A stretch of DNA of 64,000 bases from JBAYST01 sp034932745 (GTDB lineage Bacteria; Bacillota_I; Bacilli_A; RFN20; CAG-826): contig JAYFOJ010000001.1 in assembly GCA_034932745.1 (NCBI GenBank), positions 124,001 to 188,000 of the forward strand, read 5' to 3'. This document shows, in pieces, positions 33,017 through 41,387 of this stretch. The notes under the pieces are model-generated. The model did not search any database. It was not told the origin of the DNA and saw only the letters and a program-made list of their open reading frames with translations. Both the position numbers and the translations under genes were made by a program. The number at the start of each line of letters is the position of its first letter. Position 1 is the stretch's first letter.

Positions 33017-36000
33017 ATGTTTGATGTAAAAAAATTATCATCTATTCAAGTAGGTCTAGCCTCTCCAGACACTATTAGAAGTTGGTCACATGGCGAAGTA
33101 TTAAAGCCAGAGACCATTAATTACCGCAGTCAAAAACCAGAAATGCAAGGTCTTTACTGCGAAAAAATCTTTGGTCCAAGCAAAGATTACGAATGTCATT
33201 GTGGAAAGTATAAGAAGATTCGCTTCGCTGGCGTAGTATGCGAAAAATGTGGCGTCGAAGTCACTTCAAAAGAAGTAAGACGAGAGAGAATGGGTCACAT
33301 CGAATTAGCTTCCCCTTGCACACACATTTGGTATCTAAAAGGTATTCCAAGCCGTATCGGTTTGATTCTCGATGTTTCTCCAAAGCATCTAGAGGAAGTC
33401 GTTTATTTCGCGGCTCACGTTTGCTTGAATCCAGGGAAAGCGTCCAACTTATATACTCGTCAATTCATCGATGAGAAAAATGGTCGCGAAATCTTTATTC
33501 CAGTAATTAAAGAGATTCAAAATAAACCAGAATTCGGCCTTGAAAACGGTTCGTACGATTGGCAAAGAAGCGAAGAACTTCTCGCTAAAATGGAAAACCG
33601 AAACGAAGTTTTTGATTTCCAAACCGTTGCCAACTTTATTACCAAATTCACCGGTGCTCAATTCTCAGAAGGCGCCGAAGCTATTAAGAAATTACTAGCG
33701 ACAGTGGATTTAGATAAAGAAGCAGAATTGATTAACGCTAAACTCCACGATACTTCTGTCCCTGCCCGTGTCAAACTCACAAAGAGACTCGAAGTTATCG
33801 AAGCCTTTAGAAAATCGACGAACAAGCCTGAATGGATGGTTCTCGATGTTATTCCAGTTATTCCACCAGATCTACGTCCAATGCTTCAACTCGATGGTGG
33901 CCGTTTCGCTACTTCCGATTTGAACGATTTATATCGCCGCGTTATTTCTAGAAATAACCGTTTGAAAAAATTAATCGACATGAGTTCTCCACAAGTTATC
34001 TTGATGAATGAAAAACGTATGCTTCAAGAAGCGGTGGATGCTCTTATTGATAACGGCCGCCGCAATAAACCAGTCACTGGCGCTGGTGGACGCGCTTTAA
34101 AATCATTATCGAGTACGTTAAAAGGTAAACAAGGTCGTTTTAGACAAAACCTTCTTGGTAAACGTGTCGACTATTCTGGTCGTAGCGTTATCGCCGTTGG
34201 ACCTTCTTTAAGAATGTATCAATGTGGGCTTCCAAGAGAAATGGCTATTCAACTCCTCCGTCCATTTATCGCTCACGAATTAATGAAACGCGGAATCGCA
34301 ACTGCTCATAAACAAGCCGATCGAATTATCGACCGCTACGATGACTGCGTATTTGATATTATCGAAGATATTATCTCTTATCATCCAGTGTTGTTGAACC
34401 GTGCTCCAACGCTTCACCGTCTCGGTATTCAAGCATTCCAACCAGTCTTAGTCGATGGACGTGCAATTCGTTTACACCCACTCGTTTGTACTGGATTTAA
34501 TGCTGACTTCGATGGTGACCAGATGGCCGTTCACGTGCCACTAGGTAAAGCCGCACAAGAAGAAGCACTTGATTTGATGCTTGCCTCTAACAATATTCTT
34601 GGTCCAAAGGATGGAAAACCAATCGTTACTCCATCTCAAGACATGGTTCTTGGCAACTATTATCTAACTCTCGAATCGACTGCTGCTGATTTCGAAGCTA
34701 AGGCTAAATTAACTCGCTCATATGGAGATGAAGAAGAAGCTGAACACTACGATTTATATGCTGCAAGCGAAGGCAAAGCCTTTAAATCAGTCGATGGTGT
34801 TATTAAAGCTTATACCACTAAACAAATTCATCTTCACGATAGAATTGCGATTTTAGGTAAAGCCTTACTAAAGACTAATTTTACAGAAGAGATGAATGAA
34901 TCTTATTTATTAACTTCTGTCGGTAAAGTCTTGTTTAACCTTATTTTCCCAGCAGACTTCCCATACTTAAATGTCGTCAACGAAGCTAACCTCAAAGGTG
35001 ACTTAGATTTCATGAAGAAATTCTTCGTACCAAAAGGAACTAACCTCGTCGAAGCGATTAGAAAACAAGCCCTTTATTCTCCATTTAAGAAGAAGGATCT
35101 TGGAAAAATCATCAATGAAATTTTCCAACGCTACGGAACCACTAAAACTAGTGCCGTCCTCGATAAACTAAAAGATCAAGGATTCCGCTACGCAACTGTT
35201 GCTGGTATTACCGTTTCTTTAGCAGATATTAACATGGTCGAAGGAAAACGCGAAATGATCGATAAAGGCGATAAGCAAATCGAAAAGATTACCGCATTAT
35301 ATGATCGCGGATTATTGACCGATGATGAAAGACATAGACAAGTTGTCGATACCTGGAACGGTGTCCTCGACCAAGTCAAAGAAAAACTAACTATTCAATT
35401 TAAAAAAGACACTCGCAATCCAATCTTTATGATGAGCGACTCTGGAGCTCGTGGTAACATCTCGAACTTCGTCCAGCTCGCTGGTATGCGTGGTCTTATG
35501 GGTAATACTTCTGGTGGCACGATTGAACTTCCAGTTAAATCATGTTTCCGCGAAGGTATGTCCGTGGCAGAATTCTTTATTGCTACTCACGGCGCTCGTA
35601 AGGGTGGTGCTGATACAGCCTTAAAGACTGCTGACTCAGGTTATTTAACTAGACGTCTAGTCGACGTTTCTCACGATGTCATCGTTAGAGAAGAAGACTG
35701 TGGAACAGACCACGGCTTTGTCGTCGAAGAGATTTATGACTCCGCTCGTAAGACTGTCATCGTTCCTTTATATGACCGTCTAGTCGGACGTTATTCCTTA
35801 AACGATATCGTCGATGAAAAAACTGGCGAAGTAATCGTTAAAGGTAATACGATGATCGACGAAAGCCACGCTGGTAAAATCGTCGATGCCGGAATTACCT
35901 CTGTTGCCATTCGTTCATTGTTTGGTTGTGAAACTAAAGATGGCGTCTGTGCTCACTGTTATGGTCGTAATCTTGCAACTGGTAAGAAGGTTGAAATCGG

Positions 36001-36931
36001 TGAAGCGGTCGGTGTTATGGCTGCTCAATCAATCGGTGAACCTGGTACTCAGTTAACGATGAGAACGTTCCATACTGGTGGTGTTGCTGGTAGCGATATC
36101 ACTCAAGGTCTCCCACGTGTTCAGGAACTATTTGAAGCTAGAACGCCAAAAGGCGAAGCCTTGATTAGTGAGATTCCTGGCAAAATTACCGATATTAAAG
36201 AAGAAAATGGTTGCTATATTGTAACCGTTAAAAATGAACTCGAAGAAAAGACTTATAAGACTAGTTTCGGCGCTCGCTTAAGAGTTAAAAAAGGCGACGA
36301 GATTAAAAATAGTGGAGCGAAGATTACCGAAGGTGCAGTTTCTCCTAAGAAACTTCTCGAAGTTAGCGACGTTACCGCAGTCGAAAAGTATATTCTAAAA
36401 GAAGTTCATAAAGTCTACTCTTTGCAGAGTATCGATATTAGCGATAAGCATATCGAAGTTATCGTTTGTCAAATGCTCCGTAAGGTCTTCGTCGTCGAAG
36501 CGGGAGATACAAGCTTGTTATCTGGAACTAGAGCAAGCATTAATGCCTTCACAAACGCTAATAAGAAAGCCATTCTCGATGGAAAACGTCCAGCCGTTTT
36601 CTCACCATTAATTCTTGGAATTACCAAAGTTGCTCTTGAAACAGATAGTTTCCTTTCAGCGGCTTCCTTCCAAGAAACGACAAGAGTTCTTACCGATGCT
36701 GCTATTAAAGGCAAAATCGATAACCTCCATGGTTTGAAAGAAAATGTTATTACTGGTCGTCTAATTCCAGCCGGACGCGGACTTCTTAACGAAGAACAAG
36801 AAACAGCGATTCTTGATGGATTCGGAGTTATTGAGAAAATGAAGGGTGTCAAGGAGCAGTACATCGAGGCTCACGACCGCGCCATTCAGGAAATCGAAGA
36901 GAAACTCGAAAAGAAAGATCAAGAAGAGTAA
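33017..36931 (+). CDS. rpoC: DNA-directed RNA polymerase subunit beta'
   Basis: A 1304-residue protein. The N-terminal zinc ribbon has Cys60 and Cys62 in CHCGKY and CEKCGVEV. The catalytic Mg-binding NADFDGDQMAVH has Asp497, Asp499 and Asp501. The bridge helix and trigger loop region includes TMRTFHTGGVAGSDITQGLP. The stop is followed by a terminator, so the rplK-rpoC block ends here and the str operon is transcribed separately. Confidence 0.97.
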   Translation: MFDVKKLSSIQVGLASPDTIRSWSHGEVLKPETINYRSQKPEMQGLYCEKIFGPSKDYECHCGKYKKIRFAGVVCEKCGVEVTSKEVRRERMGHIELASPCTHIWYLKGIPSRIGLILDVSPKHLEEVVYFAAHVCLNPGKASNLYTRQFIDEKNGREIFIPVIKEIQNKPEFGLENGSYDWQRSEELLAKMENRNEVFDFQTVANFITKFTGAQFSEGAEAIKKLLATVDLDKEAELINAKLHDTSVPARVKLTKRLEVIEAFRKSTNKPEWMVLDVIPVIPPDLRPMLQLDGGRFATSDLNDLYRRVISRNNRLKKLIDMSSPQVILMNEKRMLQEAVDALIDNGRRNKPVTGAGGRALKSLSSTLKGKQGRFRQNLLGKRVDYSGRSVIAVGPSLRMYQCGLPREMAIQLLRPFIAHELMKRGIATAHKQADRIIDRYDDCVFDIIEDIISYHPVLLNRAPTLHRLGIQAFQPVLVDGRAIRLHPLVCTGFNADFDGDQMAVHVPLGKAAQEEALDLMLASNNILGPKDGKPIVTPSQDMVLGNYYLTLESTAADFEAKAKLTRSYGDEEEAEHYDLYAASEGKAFKSVDGVIKAYTTKQIHLHDRIAILGKALLKTNFTEEMNESYLLTSVGKVLFNLIFPADFPYLNVVNEANLKGDLDFMKKFFVPKGTNLVEAIRKQALYSPFKKKDLGKIINEIFQRYGTTKTSAVLDKLKDQGFRYATVAGITVSLADINMVEGKREMIDKGDKQIEKITALYDRGLLTDDERHRQVVDTWNGVLDQVKEKLTIQFKKDTRNPIFMMSDSGARGNISNFVQLAGMRGLMGNTSGGTIELPVKSCFREGMSVAEFFIATHGARKGGADTALKTADSGYLTRRLVDVSHDVIVREEDCGTDHGFVVEEIYDSARKTVIVPLYDRLVGRYSLNDIVDEKTGEVIVKGNTMIDESHAGKIVDAGITSVAIRSLFGCETKDGVCAHCYGRNLATGKKVEIGEAVGVMAAQSIGEPGTQLTMRTFHTGGVAGSDITQGLPRVQELFEARTPKGEALISEIPGKITDIKEENGCYIVTVKNELEEKTYKTSFGARLRVKKGDEIKNSGAKITEGAVSPKKLLEVSDVTAVEKYILKEVHKVYSLQSIDISDKHIEVIVCQMLRKVFVVEAGDTSLLSGTRASINAFTNANKKAILDGKRPAVFSPLILGITKVALETDSFLSAASFQETTRVLTDAAIKGKIDNLHGLKENVITGRLIPAGRGLLNEEQETAILDGFGVIEKMKGVKEQYIEAHDRAIQEIEEKLEKKDQEE

Positions 36932-36947
36932 TTTCAATTCTTAAACT

Positions 36948-36980
36948 AAGCCTAGGTTTAACGCCTGGGCTTTTTCTTTT
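36948..36980 (+). terminator. Intrinsic terminator after rpoC
   Basis: Stem AAGCCTAGG/CCTGGGCTT (36948-36956/36964-36972) followed by TTTCTTTTTT. Confidence 0.85.
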
Positions 36981-36993
36981 TTATTAACAATAT

Positions 36994-37021
36994 TTGACAT
37001 CAAAAAATATGTTGTTATAAT
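36994..37021 (+). promoter_or_regulatory. Promoter of the first metalloprotease gene
   Basis: Consensus -35 TTGACA (36994-36999) and -10 TATAAT (37016-37021) with a 16-base spacer. Leader of about 65 bases with two short hairpins and AAGGAGG before the ATG. One of the strongest promoters in the window. Confidence 0.8.
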
Positions 37022-37092
37022 CAATACACTAATAACTTTAAGTTATTTAGTTACCGCATTCGTTAGAAGCGGAGACTTAAAAAGGAGGTTTT

Positions 37093-38598
37093 ATGAAACT
37101 AAAAAGATTTGGTTTTACAGCTATTATGGCTGGTGTTGTCGTCGCGTTATGCAGTTGCCAAACCGAAACGACTAACAACTTTTTTCAAATCGATCAAGCT
37201 CAGTATAAAACAACCTTCAATCAGGTCCGCACATCTTCGATGTATAAGTGTGAAGCCAATCAATCTGGCGATGTAAAGATTCTCGTTGTCCCTGTCGATT
37301 TCGAGGGTTACTCCGCTGACAGTCTTCCAGCAGGAAGAGTTGGAACACGCGAGCAAATCGAAAATGTTATCTTCGGAGATTCTCCAAGTGAAAATCCTAA
37401 TACCGAAGTTCAATGGGAAAGTTTGAAGAGCTTTTATGGCAAGAGCAGTTACGGAAAGTGCAAAATGAGTGGCTATGTTGGAGATTGGTGGCATGTCGAC
37501 CAAACCCCAAGTGACTTCAAAAATGGCGCATCCGTTCAAGGACTTATCTCATCGGTTAGCACTTATTATTCAAGTGGTTATGTCGCCGGATTTGATCCGA
37601 CTGAATACGACGCAAATAACGATGGCTATATCGATTTAACGATTCTTGTCTATTCCTGCAAACAAAAAGTTTTAGGGAATAATGACGATGTCTTCTGGGC
37701 ATATACGACACAAACTTCCGCTCGTGCCGATCGCACAGCGCCAAAAGTGTCACGTTACATCTGGCTATCTTATAACTTCATGTTCGAAAACGGCTATTGG
37801 GATGGAAATACTCATTACGATTGGTCAAATCAACAAATCGCTAATCGAGAAGCAAAATTAGATGCCCACACATTTATTCACGAAACCGGTCACGGTTTAG
37901 GATTAGATGACTATTACACATACGACGATGGAGATGTCGAAGTCGCTGGAATGTTAGATATGATGGACTTGAACGTCGGCGATCACAACGCTTATAGCAA
38001 AGCCGTCTACGGTTGGACTAGTCCATATGTCGTCGAAGGTAGATCGACTATCACAATCAATTCATTTCAAACGACTGGTGATTCGATTATCGTTCCAATT
38101 AGAAGCAAAAACTGGAAAGAGAATTCTTACACCTTAATGGATGAATATCTCATTATCGAGTACGACACAGTTGAAAACCTTGTTTACTTCGATTCTTTAC
38201 ATCAATACGCTGGTAACTATCCACAATGGTTTACCACTGATGGTGTAAGAGTGTTCCACGTCGACTCAAGAATCGGTGTCTTCTCACACTCGACAGGCAA
38301 TTTCATTGGCTATACGCAAAAGACTAGTGTCGCTAATACCGATAACTATATCTTCTTAGCCCACGATAATACCTTATCGAGAACTGTAAATGGTAATCGC
38401 TTACTACAACTTCTTGGTTCAGATGGTAATCCGATGAGAGGACAAGCCACTAATGCCACCTTATTCAAACAAGGAAGCACATTTGGCTATGACACCTACA
38501 AGAATTTCAAAATGAACGATGGATCTGATCTTGGCTTCAAGTTTGAAATTACATCAATAAGCGGTGGAAGCTGCACAATTGACTTCTACGTCGCATAA
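37093..38598 (+). CDS. Lipoprotein metalloprotease, M6-like, copy 1
   Basis: A 501-residue surface lipoprotein with signal peptide and lipobox LCSC (Cys near residue 19). It carries the zinc motif HETGHGLGLDD (His263, Glu264, His267, with Asp273 as probable third ligand), the HExxHxxGxxD form seen in M6 (immune inhibitor A-like) proteases. The downstream MLDMMDLN could be the Met-turn. A DANNDGYIDL segment before the active site looks like a calcium-binding loop. Expected to cut proteins outside the cell. It is 40-50% alike by eye to the next gene and the two are a tandem duplication. It lies between rpoC and rpsL. Confidence 0.82.
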   Translation: MKLKRFGFTAIMAGVVVALCSCQTETTNNFFQIDQAQYKTTFNQVRTSSMYKCEANQSGDVKILVVPVDFEGYSADSLPAGRVGTREQIENVIFGDSPSENPNTEVQWESLKSFYGKSSYGKCKMSGYVGDWWHVDQTPSDFKNGASVQGLISSVSTYYSSGYVAGFDPTEYDANNDGYIDLTILVYSCKQKVLGNNDDVFWAYTTQTSARADRTAPKVSRYIWLSYNFMFENGYWDGNTHYDWSNQQIANREAKLDAHTFIHETGHGLGLDDYYTYDDGDVEVAGMLDMMDLNVGDHNAYSKAVYGWTSPYVVEGRSTITINSFQTTGDSIIVPIRSKNWKENSYTLMDEYLIIEYDTVENLVYFDSLHQYAGNYPQWFTTDGVRVFHVDSRIGVFSHSTGNFIGYTQKTSVANTDNYIFLAHDNTLSRTVNGNRLLQLLGSDGNPMRGQATNATLFKQGSTFGYDTYKNFKMNDGSDLGFKFEITSISGGSCTIDFYVA

Positions 38599-38612
38599 TA
38601 ATTATTGTTCTT

Positions 38613-38641
38613 AAAGGCATCCATGTGGGTGCCTTTTTTTA
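38613..38641 (+). terminator. Intrinsic terminator between the two metalloprotease genes
   Basis: A 10-pair stem AAAGGCATCC/GGGTGCCTTT with an ATGT loop followed by T. Both proteases are thus separately transcribed. Confidence 0.85.
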
Positions 38642-38669
38642 TCGTTTGTTTCGTGGTAGCATATAAACT

Positions 38670-40253
38670 ATGAAAAATAGAAAGTTAATAATCTTTCTAG
38701 TTCCCTTTATCTTAAGCGGATGTGTTGGCAACCCAACATTCGTTCCTTTTCGCGATTATGTCGAAGAGAAGGTGACGAAAAAGAACTTTGATAATGGAGT
38801 TTACTATTCGCAAGATAGTTACTCATCTTTGGAATATCAAAAATTCGATTCTAGCATCGATAGCATCGATAATTTTAGGGATTTATATAGTTTCACTAAC
38901 GACAACCGTTCTTATTGCAATATGCCGTCAATAGGAGAAGAAAATCTACTCGTTATTCCAGTCAGTTTTAAATCGACTAATACAACCGATAAAGCTAATA
39001 AAAGGATTGCTATCCAAAACGCATTTTTTGGCGAAGAAAATAAAACCACTTATGAATCTGTGGCCTCGTTTTATAACAAATCATCTTATGGCCACTTAAA
39101 ACTAAAGGGAGAAGTATCAGATTGGTTTAATTTAGATATGACCCCTAATGAACTTATAACTAACATTCACGCCAGTAATCTTGCTAGTCGTTACATTGCT
39201 TCAAGAGCCATTAGTTGGTACAAAGAAAACTATAGTAATATTCTCGATTTTGACAACGATCACGATGGATACATCGATGGTATTTTTCTTGTCTACGACA
39301 CGCCTTATCAAAATAAAAGCAGTCTTTTTTGGGCTTACACAGATCGGATGAGTCCAAACGATCGCTTTTTAGCATTAAATGGCGAGTGGCAAACGCTAAA
39401 TTCTGAATCGATTTATATCAATGGCTATTCTTGGGCTTCATATGACTTTTTAAAGGCTAACAACAATGTCGTCGATTCCCATATCTACACTCATGAAACA
39501 GGCCATCTTTTCGGCCTAGATGATTATTACTCTAGTTATGATTATCAACCAACTGGTTATATGGACATGATGGATTTAAATCTTGGCGATCATACGGGTT
39601 TAAGCAAAATGCTATTAAACTGGACTACACCGTATGTCATTAAAAATAGCGGTGAAGTAACAATAAAACCTTTTGAAAACAATGGTGAATTAGTTTTGAT
39701 TCCTGCTAATGATAATTGGAACGGAACACCATATGATGAGTATCTATTACTAGAATTCTATTCTCCAACATATCTAAATAGATATGATTCCGCTACCCAA
39801 TTCATCTACTACGACAAAAATGGAAACGCTAAAATGACATCTTTGTTTACGGAATTAGGCTTAAAAGTTTATCACGTAGATGCTAGATTAGCGTATATCA
39901 ATAACCGTCAAAGCAAACAAATCATTTCTTATTTTGACGATCCGGATCTCAATTTAAAACTAAACGCATATCGTCAAAACAACACCAGCTATTATGTCGG
40001 TATTGGTAACAGCAATAACATTCCTTCGACATCTCTTAAAAAACCGCTTTATCATCTTTTAGAAAGAAGTGGCAACAACACATTCTTAAATGGTAACTCA
40101 GCGAGTAATGATACTTTGTTTAAACTAAATGATTCCTTTGGAATAAGCACATTCAACGATTTTGTTTTTAATAATGGAAAACCATTGAAATATAGTTTTG
40201 TAATCAAATCTCTTTCAAGTGGTGGAGTAACCATCGATTTTTCCTTAAAATAA
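38670..40253 (+). CDS. Lipoprotein metalloprotease, M6-like, copy 2
   Basis: A 527-residue paralogue of the preceding gene. The lipoprotein signal ends in LSGC near residue 18. The zinc motif is HETGHLFGLDD (His275, Glu276, His279); the putative Met-turn MDMMDLN and the Asp-rich DNDHDGYIDG loop are conserved. No ribosome binding site is seen; an extended -10 (TGGTAGCAT) ends 7 bases before the ATG, suggesting a leaderless mRNA, unlike copy 1. The change in promoter after duplication suggests separate control. Confidence 0.8.
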   Translation: MKNRKLIIFLVPFILSGCVGNPTFVPFRDYVEEKVTKKNFDNGVYYSQDSYSSLEYQKFDSSIDSIDNFRDLYSFTNDNRSYCNMPSIGEENLLVIPVSFKSTNTTDKANKRIAIQNAFFGEENKTTYESVASFYNKSSYGHLKLKGEVSDWFNLDMTPNELITNIHASNLASRYIASRAISWYKENYSNILDFDNDHDGYIDGIFLVYDTPYQNKSSLFWAYTDRMSPNDRFLALNGEWQTLNSESIYINGYSWASYDFLKANNNVVDSHIYTHETGHLFGLDDYYSSYDYQPTGYMDMMDLNLGDHTGLSKMLLNWTTPYVIKNSGEVTIKPFENNGELVLIPANDNWNGTPYDEYLLLEFYSPTYLNRYDSATQFIYYDKNGNAKMTSLFTELGLKVYHVDARLAYINNRQSKQIISYFDDPDLNLKLNAYRQNNTSYYVGIGNSNNIPSTSLKKPLYHLLERSGNNTFLNGNSASNDTLFKLNDSFGISTFNDFVFNNGKPLKYSFVIKSLSSGGVTIDFSLK

Positions 40254-40318
40254 TAGCGGAATTTCTTATTATAAAAATCAGTGTTTAGGAATTTTTGGTA
40301 ATTTTTATGTTTTTATTC

Positions 40319-40347
40319 TTGCACGATTTTTAATCTTTATATATTAT
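40319..40347 (+). promoter_or_regulatory. Promoter of rpsL-rpsG-fusA
   Basis: -35 TTGCAC (40319-40324), spacer of 17, -10 TATTAT (40342-40347). Predicted start near 40354, giving a leader of about 110 bases. Confidence 0.7.
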
Positions 40348-40353
40348 ATATGA

Positions 40354-40465
40354 GCGTGTGTTCAGTACCCGCATGACCGTTTGGGTCAGTTTTTTAAAAG
40401 AAAAATTGATACACCCGGTACTGTGGACTAGAATACAACCATTTGCGAAAGGAGAACTAAATAAT
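40354..40465 (+). promoter_or_regulatory. Structured rpsL leader with attenuator-like hairpin
   Basis: CAGTACC (40363-40369) can pair with GGTACTG (40417-40423). The enclosed region holds a 5-pair hairpin TGACC/GGTCA (40374-40378/40384-40388) followed directly by six T (40390-40395), which looks like a weak intrinsic terminator. The outer pairing could stabilise or compete with it. A possible autoregulatory site for S7 or S12; function inferred. Confidence 0.45.
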
Positions 40466-40885
40466 ATGCCAACTATTAACCAATTAGTTCGCGAAGGCCG
40501 CAGCAAATCAGTCGAAAAATCCAAAGCACCTGCTCTTGGAAAACGCTGGAACTCTCTCAAGAAGAAAGAGACAAACCAAAAAGCTTCACAAAAACGTGGA
40601 GTTTGCACCCGTGTCGGAACGATGACTCCTAAAAAGCCAAACTCCGCATTGCGTAAATACGCTCGTGTGCGCTTATCCAATGGCTATGAAGTTACCGCCT
40701 ATATCGGTGGTGAAGGTCATAACTTACAGGAACACTCGACTGTCATGATCCGCGGGGGCCGTGTCAAAGACCTCCCAGGCGTTCGTTATCACATTATTCG
40801 TGGAACGTTAGACTGCGCCGGTATCGAAGCTCGTCGTCAAGGACGTAGCCAATATGGTACCAAAAAGCCAAAAGCCGCGAAATAA
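40466..40885 (+). CDS. rpsL: 30S ribosomal protein S12
   Basis: A 139-residue protein. Start at 40466 behind AAAGGAGA; the frame is open to 40358 but the family begins MPTINQLVR. It has the decoding-centre segments TPKKPNSALRKYARV and GGRVKDLPGVRYH. The Lys of TPKKPNS is the streptomycin-sensitivity position, so wild-type sensitivity is expected. Confidence 0.97.
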   Translation: MPTINQLVREGRSKSVEKSKAPALGKRWNSLKKKETNQKASQKRGVCTRVGTMTPKKPNSALRKYARVRLSNGYEVTAYIGGEGHNLQEHSTVMIRGGRVKDLPGVRYHIIRGTLDCAGIEARRQGRSQYGTKKPKAAK

Positions 40886-40905
40886 GCTAAAAGGAGGAAA
40901 CAAAA

Positions 40906-41376
40906 ATGCCACGTAAAGGAAGCGTTGCAAAACGTGATGTGTTGCCAGATCCAATTCACAATTCGAAACTGGTTACTCGTCTTATTAATAAGATTATGAT
41001 CGATGGCAAAAAAGGTACTGCTCAGACAATTCTTTACAGTGCTTTTAGCAAAGTTGAAACCAAAACTGGAAAACCAGCAATGGACGTCTTCGCTACCGCG
41101 ATTAATAACATCATGCCGGAAGTTGAATTGAAGGTTCGCCGTATCGGCGCTGCCAACTATCAAGTTCCAATCGCAGTCTCACCAGAACGTAAAGTTACAT
41201 TGGGACTACGCTGGCTCGTCAACTATTCACGCTTAAGAAGCGAAAAGACAATGGAAGACAAGCTTGCTGGTGAAATTATCGATGCCGCCAATGGCACCGG
41301 AGCATCAGTTAAAAAGAGAGAAGATACGCATAAGATGGCTGAAGCCAACAAGGCGTACGCTCACTATCGTTGGTAG
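40906..41376 (+). CDS. rpsG: 30S ribosomal protein S7
   Basis: A 156-residue protein of standard length, starting MPRKGSVAKRDVLPDP behind AGGAGG. It has the RNA-binding GRRIGAANYQVPI-like segment (here VRRIGAANYQVPIAV) and the C-terminal KMAEANKAYAHYRW. It organises the 16S 3' domain. It lies 20 bases after rpsL and 11 before fusA. Confidence 0.97.
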   Translation: MPRKGSVAKRDVLPDPIHNSKLVTRLINKIMIDGKKGTAQTILYSAFSKVETKTGKPAMDVFATAINNIMPEVELKVRRIGAANYQVPIAVSPERKVTLGLRWLVNYSRLRSEKTMEDKLAGEIIDAANGTGASVKKREDTHKMAEANKAYAHYRW

Positions 41377-41387
41377 TAGGTTAAATT

